DNA of 64,000 nucleotides from Bacteroides sp. (GCA_021202275.1 JAJQDI010000018.1:140516-204515); one strand, 5' to 3'. Positions 8,908 through 20,534 are shown, numbered from the stretch's first letter. Translations and numbers: made by a program. Notes: generated by a model not told the origin, from the letters alone.

Positions 8908-10500
8908 ATGACACAAGAATATCAAATCCGGGTATCCCCCGAAACTGCCGCACAGGAGCAGAAGATCCTGTCTTTCCTCATCCGGGAGAAAGGGTTGAAT
9001 AAGAGAGAGATCACCGGCATCCGGGTGCTGAAACGCAGTATCGATGCCCGGCAACGTACCGTATGGATCAACCTGACTGTGCGTGTCTATCTCAACGAAC
9101 AACCCCGGGAAGAGTGGTTCACCCCGATCAGTTATCCGCCGGTAGACGGTAAACCGCAGGTGGTAGTGGTAGGTGCCGGACCTGGCGGACTGTTTGCCGC
9201 CTTGAGACTCATTGAGCTGGGACTACGCCCCATTGTGGTAGAGCGTGGAAAAGAGGTACGGGAACGCAAAAAAGACCTGGCACAGATCAGCCGGCAGCAC
9301 GTTGTGGATCCGGAATCGAATTACAGTTTCGGGGAAGGCGGTGCCGGAGCCTATTCGGACGGTAAACTCTATACCCGCAGCAAGAAACGGGGAAATGTAG
9401 AGAAGATACTCCAGGTATTCTGTCAGCACGGAGCTTCCTCCTCTATCCTTGTAGATGCCCATCCGCATATCGGTACCGACAGGCTTCCCCGGGTCATTGA
9501 GAACATGCGGCAGACCATTCTGCAATTTGGCGGAGAAGTACATTTCCAGACCCGGATGGAGCAACTGATCCTCTCCGGAGATGAGGTGAAAGGGATCGTT
9601 ACTCACACCGGCAAAGAATTTTTCGGCCCGGTGATCTTAGCCACCGGACACTCGGCACGGGATGTATATCGTCTGTTGGATGCCAGCCAGATCGCCATGG
9701 AGGTCAAAGGTATCGCGGTGGGCGTGCGTCTGGAACACCCGGCGGAAGTGATCGACCGGATACAATACCACAACCCGGAGGGGCGCGGTAACTATCTTCC
9801 GGCAGCCGAATACAGTTTTGTGACACAAGCTGGAGGCAGAGGGGTATACAGTTTCTGTATGTGTCCGGGAGGATTTGTGGTACCTGCGGCAAGCGGTCCG
9901 GAGCAGGTGGTTGTGAATGGTATGTCTCCCTCTAACCGCGGTTCCCGCTGGAGCAACTCAGGCATGGTGGTAGAGATACGCCCGGAAGACCTGACACAGC
10001 TTCTGCCCGCCACAGAGCACACCGAAGAGACCTCTACCCGATCTGAGGTATTACAAATGATGGCTTTTCAGGAATACCTCGAAAGGCAAAGCTGGCTGCA
10101 AGGAGGTATGAAACAAACTGCGCCGGCACAGCGGATGACCGACTTCACCCGGAAGAAACTCAGTTTCGACCTTCCGGAAACCTCCTACACGCCAGGGGTA
10201 GTCTCCTCTCCGCTTCACTTCTGGATGCCGGAGTTTATCACCAGCCGTCTGAGCGAAGGATTGGTCCGTTTCGGCAAAAGCAGCCGGGGATTCCTCACGC
10301 AGGAAGCCGTAATGATCGGTGTGGAGACACGTACCTCTGCCCCCGTACGCATCGTACGGGATCGGGACACCCTGCAACACATCACCGTCAAAGGTCTGTT
10401 CCCCTGTGGAGAAGGAGCAGGCTATGCCGGAGGGATCGTATCGGTAGGAATCGACGGAGAACGATGTGCCGAAGCAGCAAAAAGATATACGATGTACTAA
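8908..10500 (+). CDS. NAD(P)/FAD-dependent oxidoreductase (FAD-dependent dehydrogenase family)
   Basis: VVVVGAGPGGLFAALRLIELGLRPIVVERG, GGAGAYSDGKLYTR, GEGAGYAGGIVSVGIDG. Confidence 0.9.
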   Translation: MTQEYQIRVSPETAAQEQKILSFLIREKGLNKREITGIRVLKRSIDARQRTVWINLTVRVYLNEQPREEWFTPISYPPVDGKPQVVVVGAGPGGLFAALRLIELGLRPIVVERGKEVRERKKDLAQISRQHVVDPESNYSFGEGGAGAYSDGKLYTRSKKRGNVEKILQVFCQHGASSSILVDAHPHIGTDRLPRVIENMRQTILQFGGEVHFQTRMEQLILSGDEVKGIVTHTGKEFFGPVILATGHSARDVYRLLDASQIAMEVKGIAVGVRLEHPAEVIDRIQYHNPEGRGNYLPAAEYSFVTQAGGRGVYSFCMCPGGFVVPAASGPEQVVVNGMSPSNRGSRWSNSGMVVEIRPEDLTQLLPATEHTEETSTRSEVLQMMAFQEYLERQSWLQGGMKQTAPAQRMTDFTRKKLSFDLPETSYTPGVVSSPLHFWMPEFITSRLSEGLVRFGKSSRGFLTQEAVMIGVETRTSAPVRIVRDRDTLQHITVKGLFPCGEGAGYAGGIVSVGIDGERCAEAAKRYTMY

Positions 10501-10855
10501 TGTACGATGTACGATTGGGAAAACATGCAATCACACACCAAGAAGAAATAATCTATCCACAGAATAAGCAGATCTACGATATACAGCCACTTTAGTATGT
10601 ATGATTGAAATATCAGTAAAGCATTTATAAATATCCGCAATACGTCTGGGACAAACGTTGGGTCGCCTTTGATCCCGAAGCGTAAACGAAATGTAAAGGT
10701 ACCATGACATTACAATCATATTTTACGAGAGGTATTTTCAATCGTACATCGTAAATCAGTAAATCGTAAATCCTTTTGCCTTTCTTGGATTCGTTTCTTT
10801 GGCGAAGCAAAGAAATGAAGAAATCACCGGAGCAAAGAAATGAAGAGAAATAAAT

Positions 10856-11419
10856 ATGGAAATAGCTATTATCACCCCCGATACCTTATCAGCAGTAGGA
10901 CTGAAACAATTGCTGAAAGAGATCGACACCACCCTTACCGTACGTAGTTTTCCGGATTTCGGGACCTTTGTCGACGATACTCCCGATATGTACAACTGGT
11001 ATTTCGTCTCCTCACAGACCTATGTGATCTACAACGCGTTTTTCCTGCCCCGCAAAGAGAAAACCATTATTCTGATGCACGGTATCGGACACACGGTATT
11101 GCCGGCCGGCAACCACATCCTGAATATCTTTCTTCCGGAACACCGTATGCGGATGGAACTGGAAAAGTTCTTCCTGCAACCCGGTCCGTTGCCCCTTCCC
11201 GAGGAAGAAGACAAAGAACTCTCTGACCGGGAGATCGAAGTACTGGTACTTGTGACCAAAGGACTTATCAACAAGGAGATCGCGGACAAGCTCAACATCA
11301 GTCTGACCACCGTGATCACCCACCGGAAAAACATTACAGAGAAATTAGGAATTAAATCGGTCTCAGGACTTACCATGTACGCGGTAATGAACGGATATGT
11401 AGAGGCCGACCGGATATAA
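10856..11419 (+). CDS. LuxR-family (GerE HTH) transcriptional regulator
   Basis: C-terminal LSDREIEVLVLVTKGLINKEIADKLNISLTTVITHRKNITEKLGIKSVSGLTMYAV. Confidence 0.9.
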   Translation: MEIAIITPDTLSAVGLKQLLKEIDTTLTVRSFPDFGTFVDDTPDMYNWYFVSSQTYVIYNAFFLPRKEKTIILMHGIGHTVLPAGNHILNIFLPEHRMRMELEKFFLQPGPLPLPEEEDKELSDREIEVLVLVTKGLINKEIADKLNISLTTVITHRKNITEKLGIKSVSGLTMYAVMNGYVEADRI

Positions 11420-11556
11420 TCCTAATAAATGAGGATTGCACGGGTGCCGGGTTTGCCGTTTCTTTGCACTCAAATAAAAAATGAGGGGTCTTTTCGCGGA
11501 GGGATACATTTTCCAACGCTTAGACCACTCGTCATACCTGATACAACAGTTTACAA

Positions 11557-13956
11557 ATGAAAAGAAACAGCATCTCTATTCTTCTGATCTGTGTTTCCGC
11601 ACTTCTGGCACGGGCGGAAGAATATCCGAAAGACAGTCTCCGTATTGTGGATATGGAGGAGGTTGTGGTGATCGCCTCTCCCAAAGAAAACCGGAAATTG
11701 CGTGAACAACCTACCTCGGTCACCCTGCTCTCACAACAGGATATGCAGGCCAATCAGGTTACCTCTATCAAGAACCTGACCGCTGTGGTCCCTAACCTGT
11801 TCATTCCGGATTATGGTTCGAAACTGACCTCTGCCATCTATATCCGCGGGATCGGTTCACGTATCAATACCCCTTCGGTAGGATTGTACGTAGACAATAT
11901 TCCTTATATAGATAAATCGGCATTCGATTTCAACTACAACGATATCGAACGTATCGAAGTACTCCGCGGACCTCAGGGTACACTGTATGGCCGCAATACC
12001 ATGGGCGGACTCATCCGTATACATACCAAATCCCCGCTCAGCTATCAGGGTACCGACCTTCAGGTAGGAGCCGGAAGCTACAACCGCTACAACGGTTCCC
12101 TTACCCACTATCACCGTATCTCAGAAAAATTTACCTTTTCGGCAGGTGGGTTCTACGAACACGAAGGCGGATTCTTCAAGAATGCAGCCCGTGATAATGA
12201 ACGGATCGATAAAGTGAACGCCGGAGGCGGACGGCTACGGGGGATCTATCTGCCCCGGGAAAACCTGAAACTGGATCTCAACCTGAGCTACGAATACAGC
12301 GATCAGGGCGGTTATCCATATGGGTTATACGATCGGGAGACCGGAGAAACCGCGCAACCCGCCTATAACGACCCCAGCACCTACTACCGCGGATTGTTCA
12401 ATGCCGGACTTACGATAGAACATCAGGCACGAAATTTCACATGGAATGCCATCACTGGATTCCAGAACCTGAAAGACCGTATGTTTATCGATCAGGATTT
12501 CTCTCCCGACAATATATACAACATTACCCAGAAGCAGAGGCTAAACACGCTTTCGGAAGAAATTGTGTTCAAATCCAAACCCAACCGCAACTGGCAATGG
12601 ACCACAGGGCTGTTCGGGATGTACCAATGGCTCAACACAGATGGTCCGGTACTGTTCAAAGACCAGGGGGTAAAAGAGATGCTGGAAGATAATATAAATA
12701 GTATCTTCGCAGGGATCTCCTTCCCTCAGATGAGCCTTGCGATCAACAACCAGTCATTCCTTACCACAGGGACATTCGATACCCCCTTGCTGAATACTGC
12801 CATTTATCATGAGTCTACTTACAATAATCTGTTTACAGACGGACTTTCTTTTACCGTAGGACTACGACTGGACTATGAAAAGACCCGGTTGAAATACCGT
12901 TCGGGCAGTGATACGATGGATTTTGATTTTACCCTGATGATGGGATGTGAAATAAACTTCCCGAACCTGACTGCCAACACAGATCTCAATGGTAAAGAGA
13001 AGAGTGACTATTGGCAATTGCTTCCCAAATTCGCATTGAAATATGATTTTAATGCCGGAAACAATATATACGCCTCGGTCACCAAAGGGTATCGCTCGGG
13101 AGGGTATAACATTCAGTTGTTCTCCGACGTTATTCAGGGAGTGTTAAGGAACGAAATGATCTCAGAGATCTATGACGCGGCAATCAACGCCGGAGCTCCG
13201 GCGCAGGCCATGGATCCGATCTTCCATACGATACCAGGCTATAAAGACGAAGTAAACATACAGGAGACTACCCGGTTCAAGCCGGAAACCAGCTGGAACT
13301 ATGAGATTGGTTCGCACCTGACCCTTGCCGACCGACGTGTGTGGCTGGATCTCTCCGCTTTCTATATGGATACCAAAGACCAGCAGATCTCTCAGTTTGT
13401 AAGCAGCGGTATGGGACGTATCACCGTCAATGCCGGTAAGAGCCGCAGCTACGGAGCAGAAGCTGCACTCCGTTCGATGATCACAGATGCTTTTGGCATC
13501 AACCTTTCGTACGGCTATACACACTCTACGTTCAGAGATTATGAAACGCTTCAGGGAGGAACCATACCTGATCCACTGGCTGCTTCCGAAGAGTTAGTTG
13601 TACAGAGCAATTACAAGGGGAATTATGTACCTTTTGTACCTCAACATACGTTGAATGCAGGGGCACATTATACTTGGAATATACATGCCAGCTGCCTGGA
13701 CCAGATCCGCCTGGATGTCAATTATACAGGAGCCGGTAAGATATACTGGACGGAGGCAAACCACACCAGACAGGATTTCTACGGAACACTCAACGGAGTA
13801 TTGAGCCTCATCAAAGGAAATGGTCAGATCGACCTGTGGGTACGGAACGCTCTCAATGAGAAATATAACTCTTTCTACTTTGAATCCATGGGTAAGGCAT
13901 TTGCCCAGCAAGGCCGTCCGGTACACTTTGGAATAAACCTGCGCTGCCGTTTTTGA
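11557..13956 (+). CDS. TonB-dependent outer membrane receptor
   Basis: 799 aa with signal peptide; plug domain (EEVVVIASPKENRKLREQPTSVTLLS, IERIEVLRGPQGTLYGRNTMGGLI); C-terminal aromatic RF. Confidence 0.95.
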   Translation: MKRNSISILLICVSALLARAEEYPKDSLRIVDMEEVVVIASPKENRKLREQPTSVTLLSQQDMQANQVTSIKNLTAVVPNLFIPDYGSKLTSAIYIRGIGSRINTPSVGLYVDNIPYIDKSAFDFNYNDIERIEVLRGPQGTLYGRNTMGGLIRIHTKSPLSYQGTDLQVGAGSYNRYNGSLTHYHRISEKFTFSAGGFYEHEGGFFKNAARDNERIDKVNAGGGRLRGIYLPRENLKLDLNLSYEYSDQGGYPYGLYDRETGETAQPAYNDPSTYYRGLFNAGLTIEHQARNFTWNAITGFQNLKDRMFIDQDFSPDNIYNITQKQRLNTLSEEIVFKSKPNRNWQWTTGLFGMYQWLNTDGPVLFKDQGVKEMLEDNINSIFAGISFPQMSLAINNQSFLTTGTFDTPLLNTAIYHESTYNNLFTDGLSFTVGLRLDYEKTRLKYRSGSDTMDFDFTLMMGCEINFPNLTANTDLNGKEKSDYWQLLPKFALKYDFNAGNNIYASVTKGYRSGGYNIQLFSDVIQGVLRNEMISEIYDAAINAGAPAQAMDPIFHTIPGYKDEVNIQETTRFKPETSWNYEIGSHLTLADRRVWLDLSAFYMDTKDQQISQFVSSGMGRITVNAGKSRSYGAEAALRSMITDAFGINLSYGYTHSTFRDYETLQGGTIPDPLAASEELVVQSNYKGNYVPFVPQHTLNAGAHYTWNIHASCLDQIRLDVNYTGAGKIYWTEANHTRQDFYGTLNGVLSLIKGNGQIDLWVRNALNEKYNSFYFESMGKAFAQQGRPVHFGINLRCRF

Positions 13957-13970
13957 GAAAAACAACAAAA

Positions 13971-14019
13971 CTATAAACGAAGCATCTCCGGAAAAAATCC
14001 GGGAATGCTTCGTTTATAG
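13971..14019. terminator. Bidirectional intrinsic terminator between convergent TonB receptor and mgtE
   Basis: CTATAAACGAAGCAT...ATGCTTCGTTTATAG near-perfect stem with inner CCGGA/TCCGG. Confidence 0.85.
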
Positions 14020-14077
14020 TTCCACTACTTGTTATGCAAACATAATAAATACTTATCTCTCTCACAGACTGATTTCA

Positions 14078-15421
14078 TCAGAACCCGAAAAACCAGGTAG
14101 CGATAGAGAAGTAGATCATTACACCTGTGATATCGGCAATAGAGGTGATCAACGGTGCACTGGCTGTAGCAGGGTCTACCTTGAAGCGGGTAAAGATAAA
14201 GGGCAACAACAAGCCGATCATACTACCGGCAATTACATTGAGCACCATAGTAGCAGCTACCACCAACATCACTTCAGGCGCGCGGAAACTGGCTACTACC
14301 GATACTGCCAGAGCCATGGTAATGCCCAGAAGCAGAGAGACCAATAACTCTTTGCTTAACAGCTTCATCCAGTCTCTCATCTGCACATCTCCTACAGCCA
14401 ACGCACGAATCATCAGAGTAGCTGCCTGCGAACCGGCATTTCCTCCACTATCAATGAGCAACGGAAGGAAAAAGACCAATGCCACTACCGATTCAATCAC
14501 ATCGGAGAATCCCGCAATGGCAGCACCGGAGAATACATTCATAAATACCAATGCTACCAACCAGACAATACGCTGGCGATAGAGATTGGTGATACGGGCT
14601 TTCATCGGGTTGACCACGGCTTCCTGCAACGAACCGAACTTCTGGAAGTCTTCTGTTGCTTCTTCTTCCACCACGTCCATCACGTCGTCGAACGTAACAA
14701 TACCGACCAGTGTATGATGGGTATCTACCACCGGAAGTGCCACCCGATCCTGTTCCTGGAATATCTTTACAGCAGTCTCCTGATCATCGTAGGCATTCAG
14801 GGCAACGACTTTATTGTCTGATAGCTCCGCGATCGTCTGATCGGGAGAAGCCAGAATGATCTCTTTGATCCGGAGGTCATCGAGTAGTTTCCACTGATCA
14901 TCCACCACATAGATCACATTCAATGTCTCTGAGTCACGTCCGTACGTACGGATATGTTCCAATGCCTGCGCAACGGTGAACCAGGGCTTCACTGCCACAT
15001 ATTCCGGTGTCATCAGACGTCCGGTACTGTCTTCGGGATATCCCAGAAGCGACATAGCGATCCGGCGTTCCTCGTTGGAGAGCATCTGCATTAGACGCTG
15101 GGTCACCTTTCCGGGCAATTCTTCAAAGAACGCGGTACGGTCGTCAGGGTCCAGATCATTGAGGAGATTGGAGATCTCGTTGCTATGTGCCGCCAATCCT
15201 TCGATGATGGCTTCCTGATCTTCATGCGACAGGTGAGAAAAGGTCTCTGTAGATAATTCACGGGGAAGCAATCTGAACAGGATCAGCGCATCGGTAGAAG
15301 AGAGTTCTTCTATGATCTCAGCGATCTGCACAGGTTGCAGATCCATAACTTCTTGTTTCAGGGATTTCCAGTTCTTATCTGCGATAAGTTGCCGGAAGAG
15401 GAGGAGGATTTGTTCTGTCAT
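14078..15421 (-). CDS. mgtE: Magnesium transporter MgtE
   Basis: MgtE N domain, CBS pair, VFFLPLLIDSGGNAGSQAATLMIRALAVG TM motif. Confidence 0.97.
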   Translation of the reverse strand: MTEQILLLFRQLIADKNWKSLKQEVMDLQPVQIAEIIEELSSTDALILFRLLPRELSTETFSHLSHEDQEAIIEGLAAHSNEISNLLNDLDPDDRTAFFEELPGKVTQRLMQMLSNEERRIAMSLLGYPEDSTGRLMTPEYVAVKPWFTVAQALEHIRTYGRDSETLNVIYVVDDQWKLLDDLRIKEIILASPDQTIAELSDNKVVALNAYDDQETAVKIFQEQDRVALPVVDTHHTLVGIVTFDDVMDVVEEEATEDFQKFGSLQEAVVNPMKARITNLYRQRIVWLVALVFMNVFSGAAIAGFSDVIESVVALVFFLPLLIDSGGNAGSQAATLMIRALAVGDVQMRDWMKLLSKELLVSLLLGITMALAVSVVASFRAPEVMLVVAATMVLNVIAGSMIGLLLPFIFTRFKVDPATASAPLITSIADITGVMIYFSIATWFFGF

Positions 15422-15764
15422 AAGGCTTCCTTACTTTTTCTCTGTAAGGAAAACCCACCAAGGACCTTACAGAGGAGTTAATACTTCTGTTTACTGTAAC
15501 TGCAACTATAATACGGTCCTTCGTCCATATCTTTGAAATTTTAATGGTTCTTAAAAATCCGGCGCAAAGGTACGATTTTACGGATAAACCGCAAACGTTT
15601 TCCATGGATTAATTAACCCCTGCCCTCTTTTTTTGTTCGACAGAAAAAAACAAATACCTGTGGAGAGATAAAGAAAGAGTGGTAAAACAGAGACAACAGA
15701 CCCTTGCAGGAACCTCGGTAACGGGCAGTAAAAAACCAGACGAAGAGAGGGACCCGCTATCGGA

Positions 15765-16733
15765 TCATTCGTTCACGGCATGGCAGGAAGCACACATACC
15801 TTTACGTGACATTTTTGCGCCACAACGCCCACACCGATACATTTCAATATTCCGGCAAAGATGTACGATGGTACAGACGGCAAAAAGCAGAAACAACACA
15901 TAACCTATATAGAAGTGAACGGTCTGAATAAAAAAGCCGTAACACCCTACGCAGGCAGCCATCAGCGCAAACAGATAACGCCACGCAGCCCCGGCAGGAA
16001 GACGCCGGAAAATATCATCCAGAGAAGCCATACCTACCAGGAGGAAGCCCCACAGGCAACTGAGAAACACAGACAACACCCCTGGCACTCTCCACGGAGT
16101 AAGGGTAGGATGGAAATAGAAATGCTCCCAGACTTTCGGGAAAAAGAGCTGCATGGTCTCATACAACATGCCCAGACAGGCCGCTAACAGACACAGTAAA
16201 GCCGGGTAAGGACTACCGATGTCTCTGAAAAAGACCACCGGAAAAGGACGGCGGCGATAGGCCAGTGCCAGGAAAAGAAAAATAAAGAGTGCCAGCACAA
16301 ACAGCAGGTAAGAAAGGGAGGTGTACCGAAACATATCTATCAGGTGTGAAACACTGTCAACAGGAGCAAAGTATTCCAGCAACTGATCTTCCGGGATCCA
16401 TCCCTGCACCTCCTGACTATGTGCCAGCTTCACCCAGGCCACATCGGCACTGTCGCCGGGGTAAGTAGCCAGTTCCGCAATAACCACTCTGTCTCCTTGT
16501 TGGAGAGAGACAAACAATCCTTTCACGGGAAGACACTCCAGATATACCGAGTCGGTGCGCACCTCCAGATTGGTATTCAGCGCGTAGGAGAAACGAAAAT
16601 CGGTAGCTAATGTATCCGGAATATCTCCTTCCGTATGTTCCGCCGGTACTGTTTCCGGTACGCTGCCGCACCCATACAGAAGAAGCGTGATCAGACAAAC
16701 CACCCACCACTTATATTTTTCCGCTCCATTCAT
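15765..16733 (-). CDS. SH3-like lipoprotein/membrane protein with C-terminal zinc-ribbon-like CxxC..CxxC
   Basis: Lipobox-like LLLYGCG, SH3-like WVKLAHSQEVQGWIPEDQL, several TM segments, terminal YRCGRCGAKMSRKGMCASC. Confidence 0.7.
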   Translation of the reverse strand: MNGAEKYKWWVVCLITLLLYGCGSVPETVPAEHTEGDIPDTLATDFRFSYALNTNLEVRTDSVYLECLPVKGLFVSLQQGDRVVIAELATYPGDSADVAWVKLAHSQEVQGWIPEDQLLEYFAPVDSVSHLIDMFRYTSLSYLLFVLALFIFLFLALAYRRRPFPVVFFRDIGSPYPALLCLLAACLGMLYETMQLFFPKVWEHFYFHPTLTPWRVPGVLSVFLSCLWGFLLVGMASLDDIFRRLPAGAAWRYLFALMAACVGCYGFFIQTVHFYIGYVLFLLFAVCTIVHLCRNIEMYRCGRCGAKMSRKGMCASCHAVNE

Positions 16734-18556
16734 CCGGCCGACACTTTCATCAGACAAAGGCGACAATCAAAAGTCAGACGAAACCGCTTTCCATCGGTAC
16801 CCACCAGGTAAAAAGGCTCCCGGTAGGGCGAAGGCTGTTTGTGCCACACAGGGCACCATCCCATAGTGTGACGCAGACAATGTTTACAGAACATCAGTAC
16901 AGCATCTCTCACAGGCTGCTCTTCAAAAGCGGGCGCAATTTCTTTCACACCATGATCCAGATAAAACGAGCGGGCCCGGCCGTTGGCAACGTTACCGGTA
17001 TAAGAGAGCCTATCTTCCGGATAAAGATGGCGGGTAGCAGGCAGCCGATAGAGTTCACGGCGGTAATTGATCTGGCGGGCAGCCAACAAACGCTCTGCGA
17101 CCTGACGCCGCAACTCAGCAAGCCGGGAAGAGGGAATAAACCAGTTCTGCGAAAAGTCGACCTCCACAGACCGTGCTTCAAAGACGGTATTTCCCAACTT
17201 GGAAAGCTGAGTACGCAGATTTTCTGTTTGCGGGGTACGCGCCTCTTCTTTGTCCTGCGTGAGCGAAACCGTCACCGCATTTCCGTCTTCATCCGAAAAC
17301 GTAAGTGCATAACCGGAAGGATGATCGTACATACGTATATCCACACTTATCTTCCGCTCGGCCGAACGGCGGGAGAGCAAGCGTTCAAACTCCTGATCGA
17401 AATTGCGATACAGCACCGTACGTGGTTTCACGGCTACTGGTTCCTGCGGGTAGAGCCTGTTGCCATCCACCCGGTTGATCCGGAATCCTTTCAGTTGCCC
17501 CTGTTCGTCCAGGAAACAGGCTCCGTCTCCATTGTGGAAAGACTTTACACCCGCCACCGTGAGATAATTGCCTCTCCATTCTTTGACCCGTCCCATCTCC
17601 TCCCCGAGGGATTTGGGTGTATCGAATGAAGTGATATCTTCGTTCTTATCTTCCGGAAAATAAGGAGTAGCACCCCGGCTGAAACTCTTGTTGAGCTGTG
17701 GCCGGAATGTATAGGTAGTCTTTCCGGAAGAAGCGCGCACAAATTCCGGTCTGCGTGCCAGGATACGATCCAGTTCCTGCCGGTAGGCGGCGGTCACATT
17801 TTTCACATACGAGAGATCTTTGAGCCGCCCTTCGATCTTCAGCGAAGAGACACCGGCATCCAGCAACTCTTCGAGATGAGCCATCCGGTTCATATCTTTC
17901 AGAGAAAGCAGATGTTTATTGCGTACGATAGTCCTGCCATCCGCGTCGACTAAGCTGAAAGGCAACCGGCAGAATTGCGCGCAGGCTCCCCGGTTGGCAC
18001 TCCGTCCGAAACTGGCCTGGCTCACGTAGCACCTGCCGCTATAACTTACACACAAGGCTCCGTGCACAAAAACTTCCAGCGCAACCTCCGGATTGCTTTC
18101 GTGAATGTGCCGTATCTCCCCGACAGAAAGTTCACGGGCCAGCACCACTTGTCTGAATCCGGCATCTGACAGAAAGCGTACTTTGCCGACAGTCACATTG
18201 TCTGTCTGTGTGCTGGCGTGCAACGGGATTGGAGGAAGATCCAGTCGCAAGATACCCATATCCTGCACGATCAGCGCATCCACACCGATCCGGTACAGTT
18301 CCCGGATCAACTGCTCCGCCTCTTCCAGTTCCGCATCCGTAAGGATCGTATTCAGTGCGACATATACCCGGGCATAATAGGTATGCGCATAGGCTACCAG
18401 CGCGGCAATATCTTCCGGAGAATTGCCCGCAGCAGCACGTGCTCCAAACTTCGGAGCACCGATGTACACCGCGTCTGCCCCGTGGTCAATAGCAGCGATC
18501 CCACACTCCAGGTTACGGGCAGGTGCAAGCAATTCGATCTTCCGGGCACGGATCAT
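16730..18556 (-). CDS. Peptidase U32 family protein
   Basis: [74 protein letters not shown]. Confidence 0.94.
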   Translation of the reverse strand: MIRARKIELLAPARNLECGIAAIDHGADAVYIGAPKFGARAAAGNSPEDIAALVAYAHTYYARVYVALNTILTDAELEEAEQLIRELYRIGVDALIVQDMGILRLDLPPIPLHASTQTDNVTVGKVRFLSDAGFRQVVLARELSVGEIRHIHESNPEVALEVFVHGALCVSYSGRCYVSQASFGRSANRGACAQFCRLPFSLVDADGRTIVRNKHLLSLKDMNRMAHLEELLDAGVSSLKIEGRLKDLSYVKNVTAAYRQELDRILARRPEFVRASSGKTTYTFRPQLNKSFSRGATPYFPEDKNEDITSFDTPKSLGEEMGRVKEWRGNYLTVAGVKSFHNGDGACFLDEQGQLKGFRINRVDGNRLYPQEPVAVKPRTVLYRNFDQEFERLLSRRSAERKISVDIRMYDHPSGYALTFSDEDGNAVTVSLTQDKEEARTPQTENLRTQLSKLGNTVFEARSVEVDFSQNWFIPSSRLAELRRQVAERLLAARQINYRRELYRLPATRHLYPEDRLSYTGNVANGRARSFYLDHGVKEIAPAFEEQPVRDAVLMFCKHCLRHTMGWCPVWHKQPSPYREPFYLVGTDGKRFRLTFDCRLCLMKVSAG

Positions 18557-19470
18557 TGTATCTCTTCAATATTATAGGGAGTCTCCTGGTAAACGAAATA
18601 ATTGAGCCAGTTGGTGAAAAGCAGATTGGCATGAGAACGCCAGCGCACCACCGGCCCCTGATCCGGATCATCGTTCTTATAATAATTCTTCGGGACATCA
18701 ATAGGTAATCCTTTCCCGAGATCGCGGCGGTATTCCGTATCCAGGGTCAGGGGAGCATACTCCGAATGTCCGGTTACAAAAAATTCCCGACCGTTCCGGG
18801 CCATGACCATATAGACACCCGCTTCCTGCGATTCGGAAAGGAGGGTCAGTTGAGATACTTTCTTTATATCTTCCCTGCGTACCTCCGTATGCCGGCTGTG
18901 AGGGACATAGAACACTTCATCAAATCCCCGAAATATGGATTGGAACGGATCGTTCATGGTATGCTCGAACACACCGAACACCTTGCTATCCAACGAATAC
19001 TTGGGTATGCCGTAATGGTGATAAAGACCTGCCTGCGCGGCCCAGCAGATATACAGGGTAGAGGTCACATGCGTACGGGCCCAGTCAAAGATCCCCTGTA
19101 TTTCCTTCCAATAGGTCACCTCTTCAAACTCCATCTTTTCTACCGGTGCGCCAGTGATGATCATTCCGTCGAATTTCTGATCGCACATCTCATCAAAACC
19201 GGTATAGAACGCCTGCATATGCTCCACCGGCGTATTCTTGGAAGTATGACTGCTGATCTTCATAAAAGAGATCTCCAGCTGCAAAGGGGTATTGGACAAC
19301 AGACGGATCAGATCTGTCTCTGTGGTGATCTTCAACGGCATGAGGTTCAGGATCACGATCCTGAGTGGACGGATATCCTGTTGTGTGGCACGCGAACTGT
19401 CTATCACGAAGATATTTTCCTCTTTCAGTAGTTCAATAGCCGGCAGTCTGTCAGGCAAATTCAGGGGCAT
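18553..19470 (-). CDS. metA: Homoserine O-succinyl/acetyltransferase (MetA)
   Basis: [70 protein letters not shown]. Confidence 0.97.
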   Translation of the reverse strand: MPLNLPDRLPAIELLKEENIFVIDSSRATQQDIRPLRIVILNLMPLKITTETDLIRLLSNTPLQLEISFMKISSHTSKNTPVEHMQAFYTGFDEMCDQKFDGMIITGAPVEKMEFEEVTYWKEIQGIFDWARTHVTSTLYICWAAQAGLYHHYGIPKYSLDSKVFGVFEHTMNDPFQSIFRGFDEVFYVPHSRHTEVRREDIKKVSQLTLLSESQEAGVYMVMARNGREFFVTGHSEYAPLTLDTEYRRDLGKGLPIDVPKNYYKNDDPDQGPVVRWRSHANLLFTNWLNYFVYQETPYNIEEIQ

Positions 19471-19860
19471 AATTGCATGTTTATAGAAATTCCCTGCAAA
19501 AATAGCAATTTAGAATGAAGTCTGAGGCATTTAGCCGGGTTTAAAATCGGCCATTCGCCTCAGGTTTATCATCATAGGGGAACCATCATCCGGATTTGCA
19601 ACAGTCCACCCAAGGAAATCTGACCGGACCGATAAAACCCTAATGAACCTTATCAGAAAGACTATTGCTGCATCCGTATCGGAAACGCATATCGTGCCTC
19701 AGTACGTTGTAAACAATTTGTGCCCGTTCACGAAAACAAGTAATTGCTTATTTAGAAGGGTTACAAATTAACACGAAATCGTTAATTACTGATGGGTAGT
19801 CAAAAAGAAAAAACTTATTTTTGTCGAAAGAATGAGTACTAATAATTAAATTTTTAAAAA

Positions 19861-20031
19861 ATGGCTTACGTAATTACTGATGATTGTATCGCATGCGGTT
19901 CTTGCATCGATGAATGTCCGGTTGAAGCTATCTCGGAAGGTGATATCTATACAATCAATCCGGATGTATGTACAGACTGTGGTACTTGCGCTGATGTATG
20001 TCCTTCAGAAGCAATCCATCCTGCCGACTAA
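19861..20031 (+). CDS. 2[4Fe-4S] ferredoxin, 56 aa (absent from the supplied ORF track)
   Basis: MAYVITDDCIACGSCIDECPVEAISEGDIYTINPDVCTDCGTCADVCPSEAIHPAD; two CxxCxxCxxxCP motifs. Confidence 0.97.
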   Translation: MAYVITDDCIACGSCIDECPVEAISEGDIYTINPDVCTDCGTCADVCPSEAIHPAD

Positions 20032-20110
20032 TACAATCGCTCTGATGTAAAAAGGCTGAATAGGATCAGTCTTATTTTAAAACCACAGGAGTTTTAAAAT
20101 CACTTATAAG

Positions 20111-20156
20111 ATTTGCCCCTGATCTCTTCCGGATACGGAAAGGATCAGGGGCAAAT
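20111..20156 (+). terminator. Stem-loop downstream of ferredoxin
   Basis: ATTTGCCCCTGATC...GATCAGGGGCAAAT with inner CTTCCG/CGGAAAG. Confidence 0.7.
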
Positions 20157-20534
20157 AGTAAATAAAAACACGCAAAACGTTATACGTTCCGTTTGTTCTT
20201 TCTATATGCCAGAGATCTACAGTAGAGCCCCCACCCCCTTTCTATACCCGTCCAATTCTATCTTATAAACAGAAGCCGACATAGCCAACCTGATCATGGC
20301 ACAGCCGTCAGGTTAAGAGACTATTTACTTTTCATATAACGTATACCTCCTTTCTATTCCCCCAACCTGTTGCCTTATATTCCCAGAAGGGGAGTGAGTA
20401 TTAGCCCAGCGGTTAAGCGAACTGTGGCGAAACGATAGTGGAGCCACAAGGAAGCATACCCTGGGATACGAAGCACACAGATCAGTCAACCTTGAAAAAG
20501 CTGCAAACGATCAAATAGAAAAGGCTCTGATATG

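Noticed and set aside
11420-11556. TPP/cobalamin-like riboswitch before the TonB receptor (gggtgccgggtttgcc)
   Set aside because: No conserved TPP or B12-box core motifs found; only superficial similarity.
19471-19560. SAM riboswitch upstream of metA
   Set aside because: The leader is short, with only a -7-like TATTTTTG (19497-19504 minus); no riboswitch-like structure was recognised.
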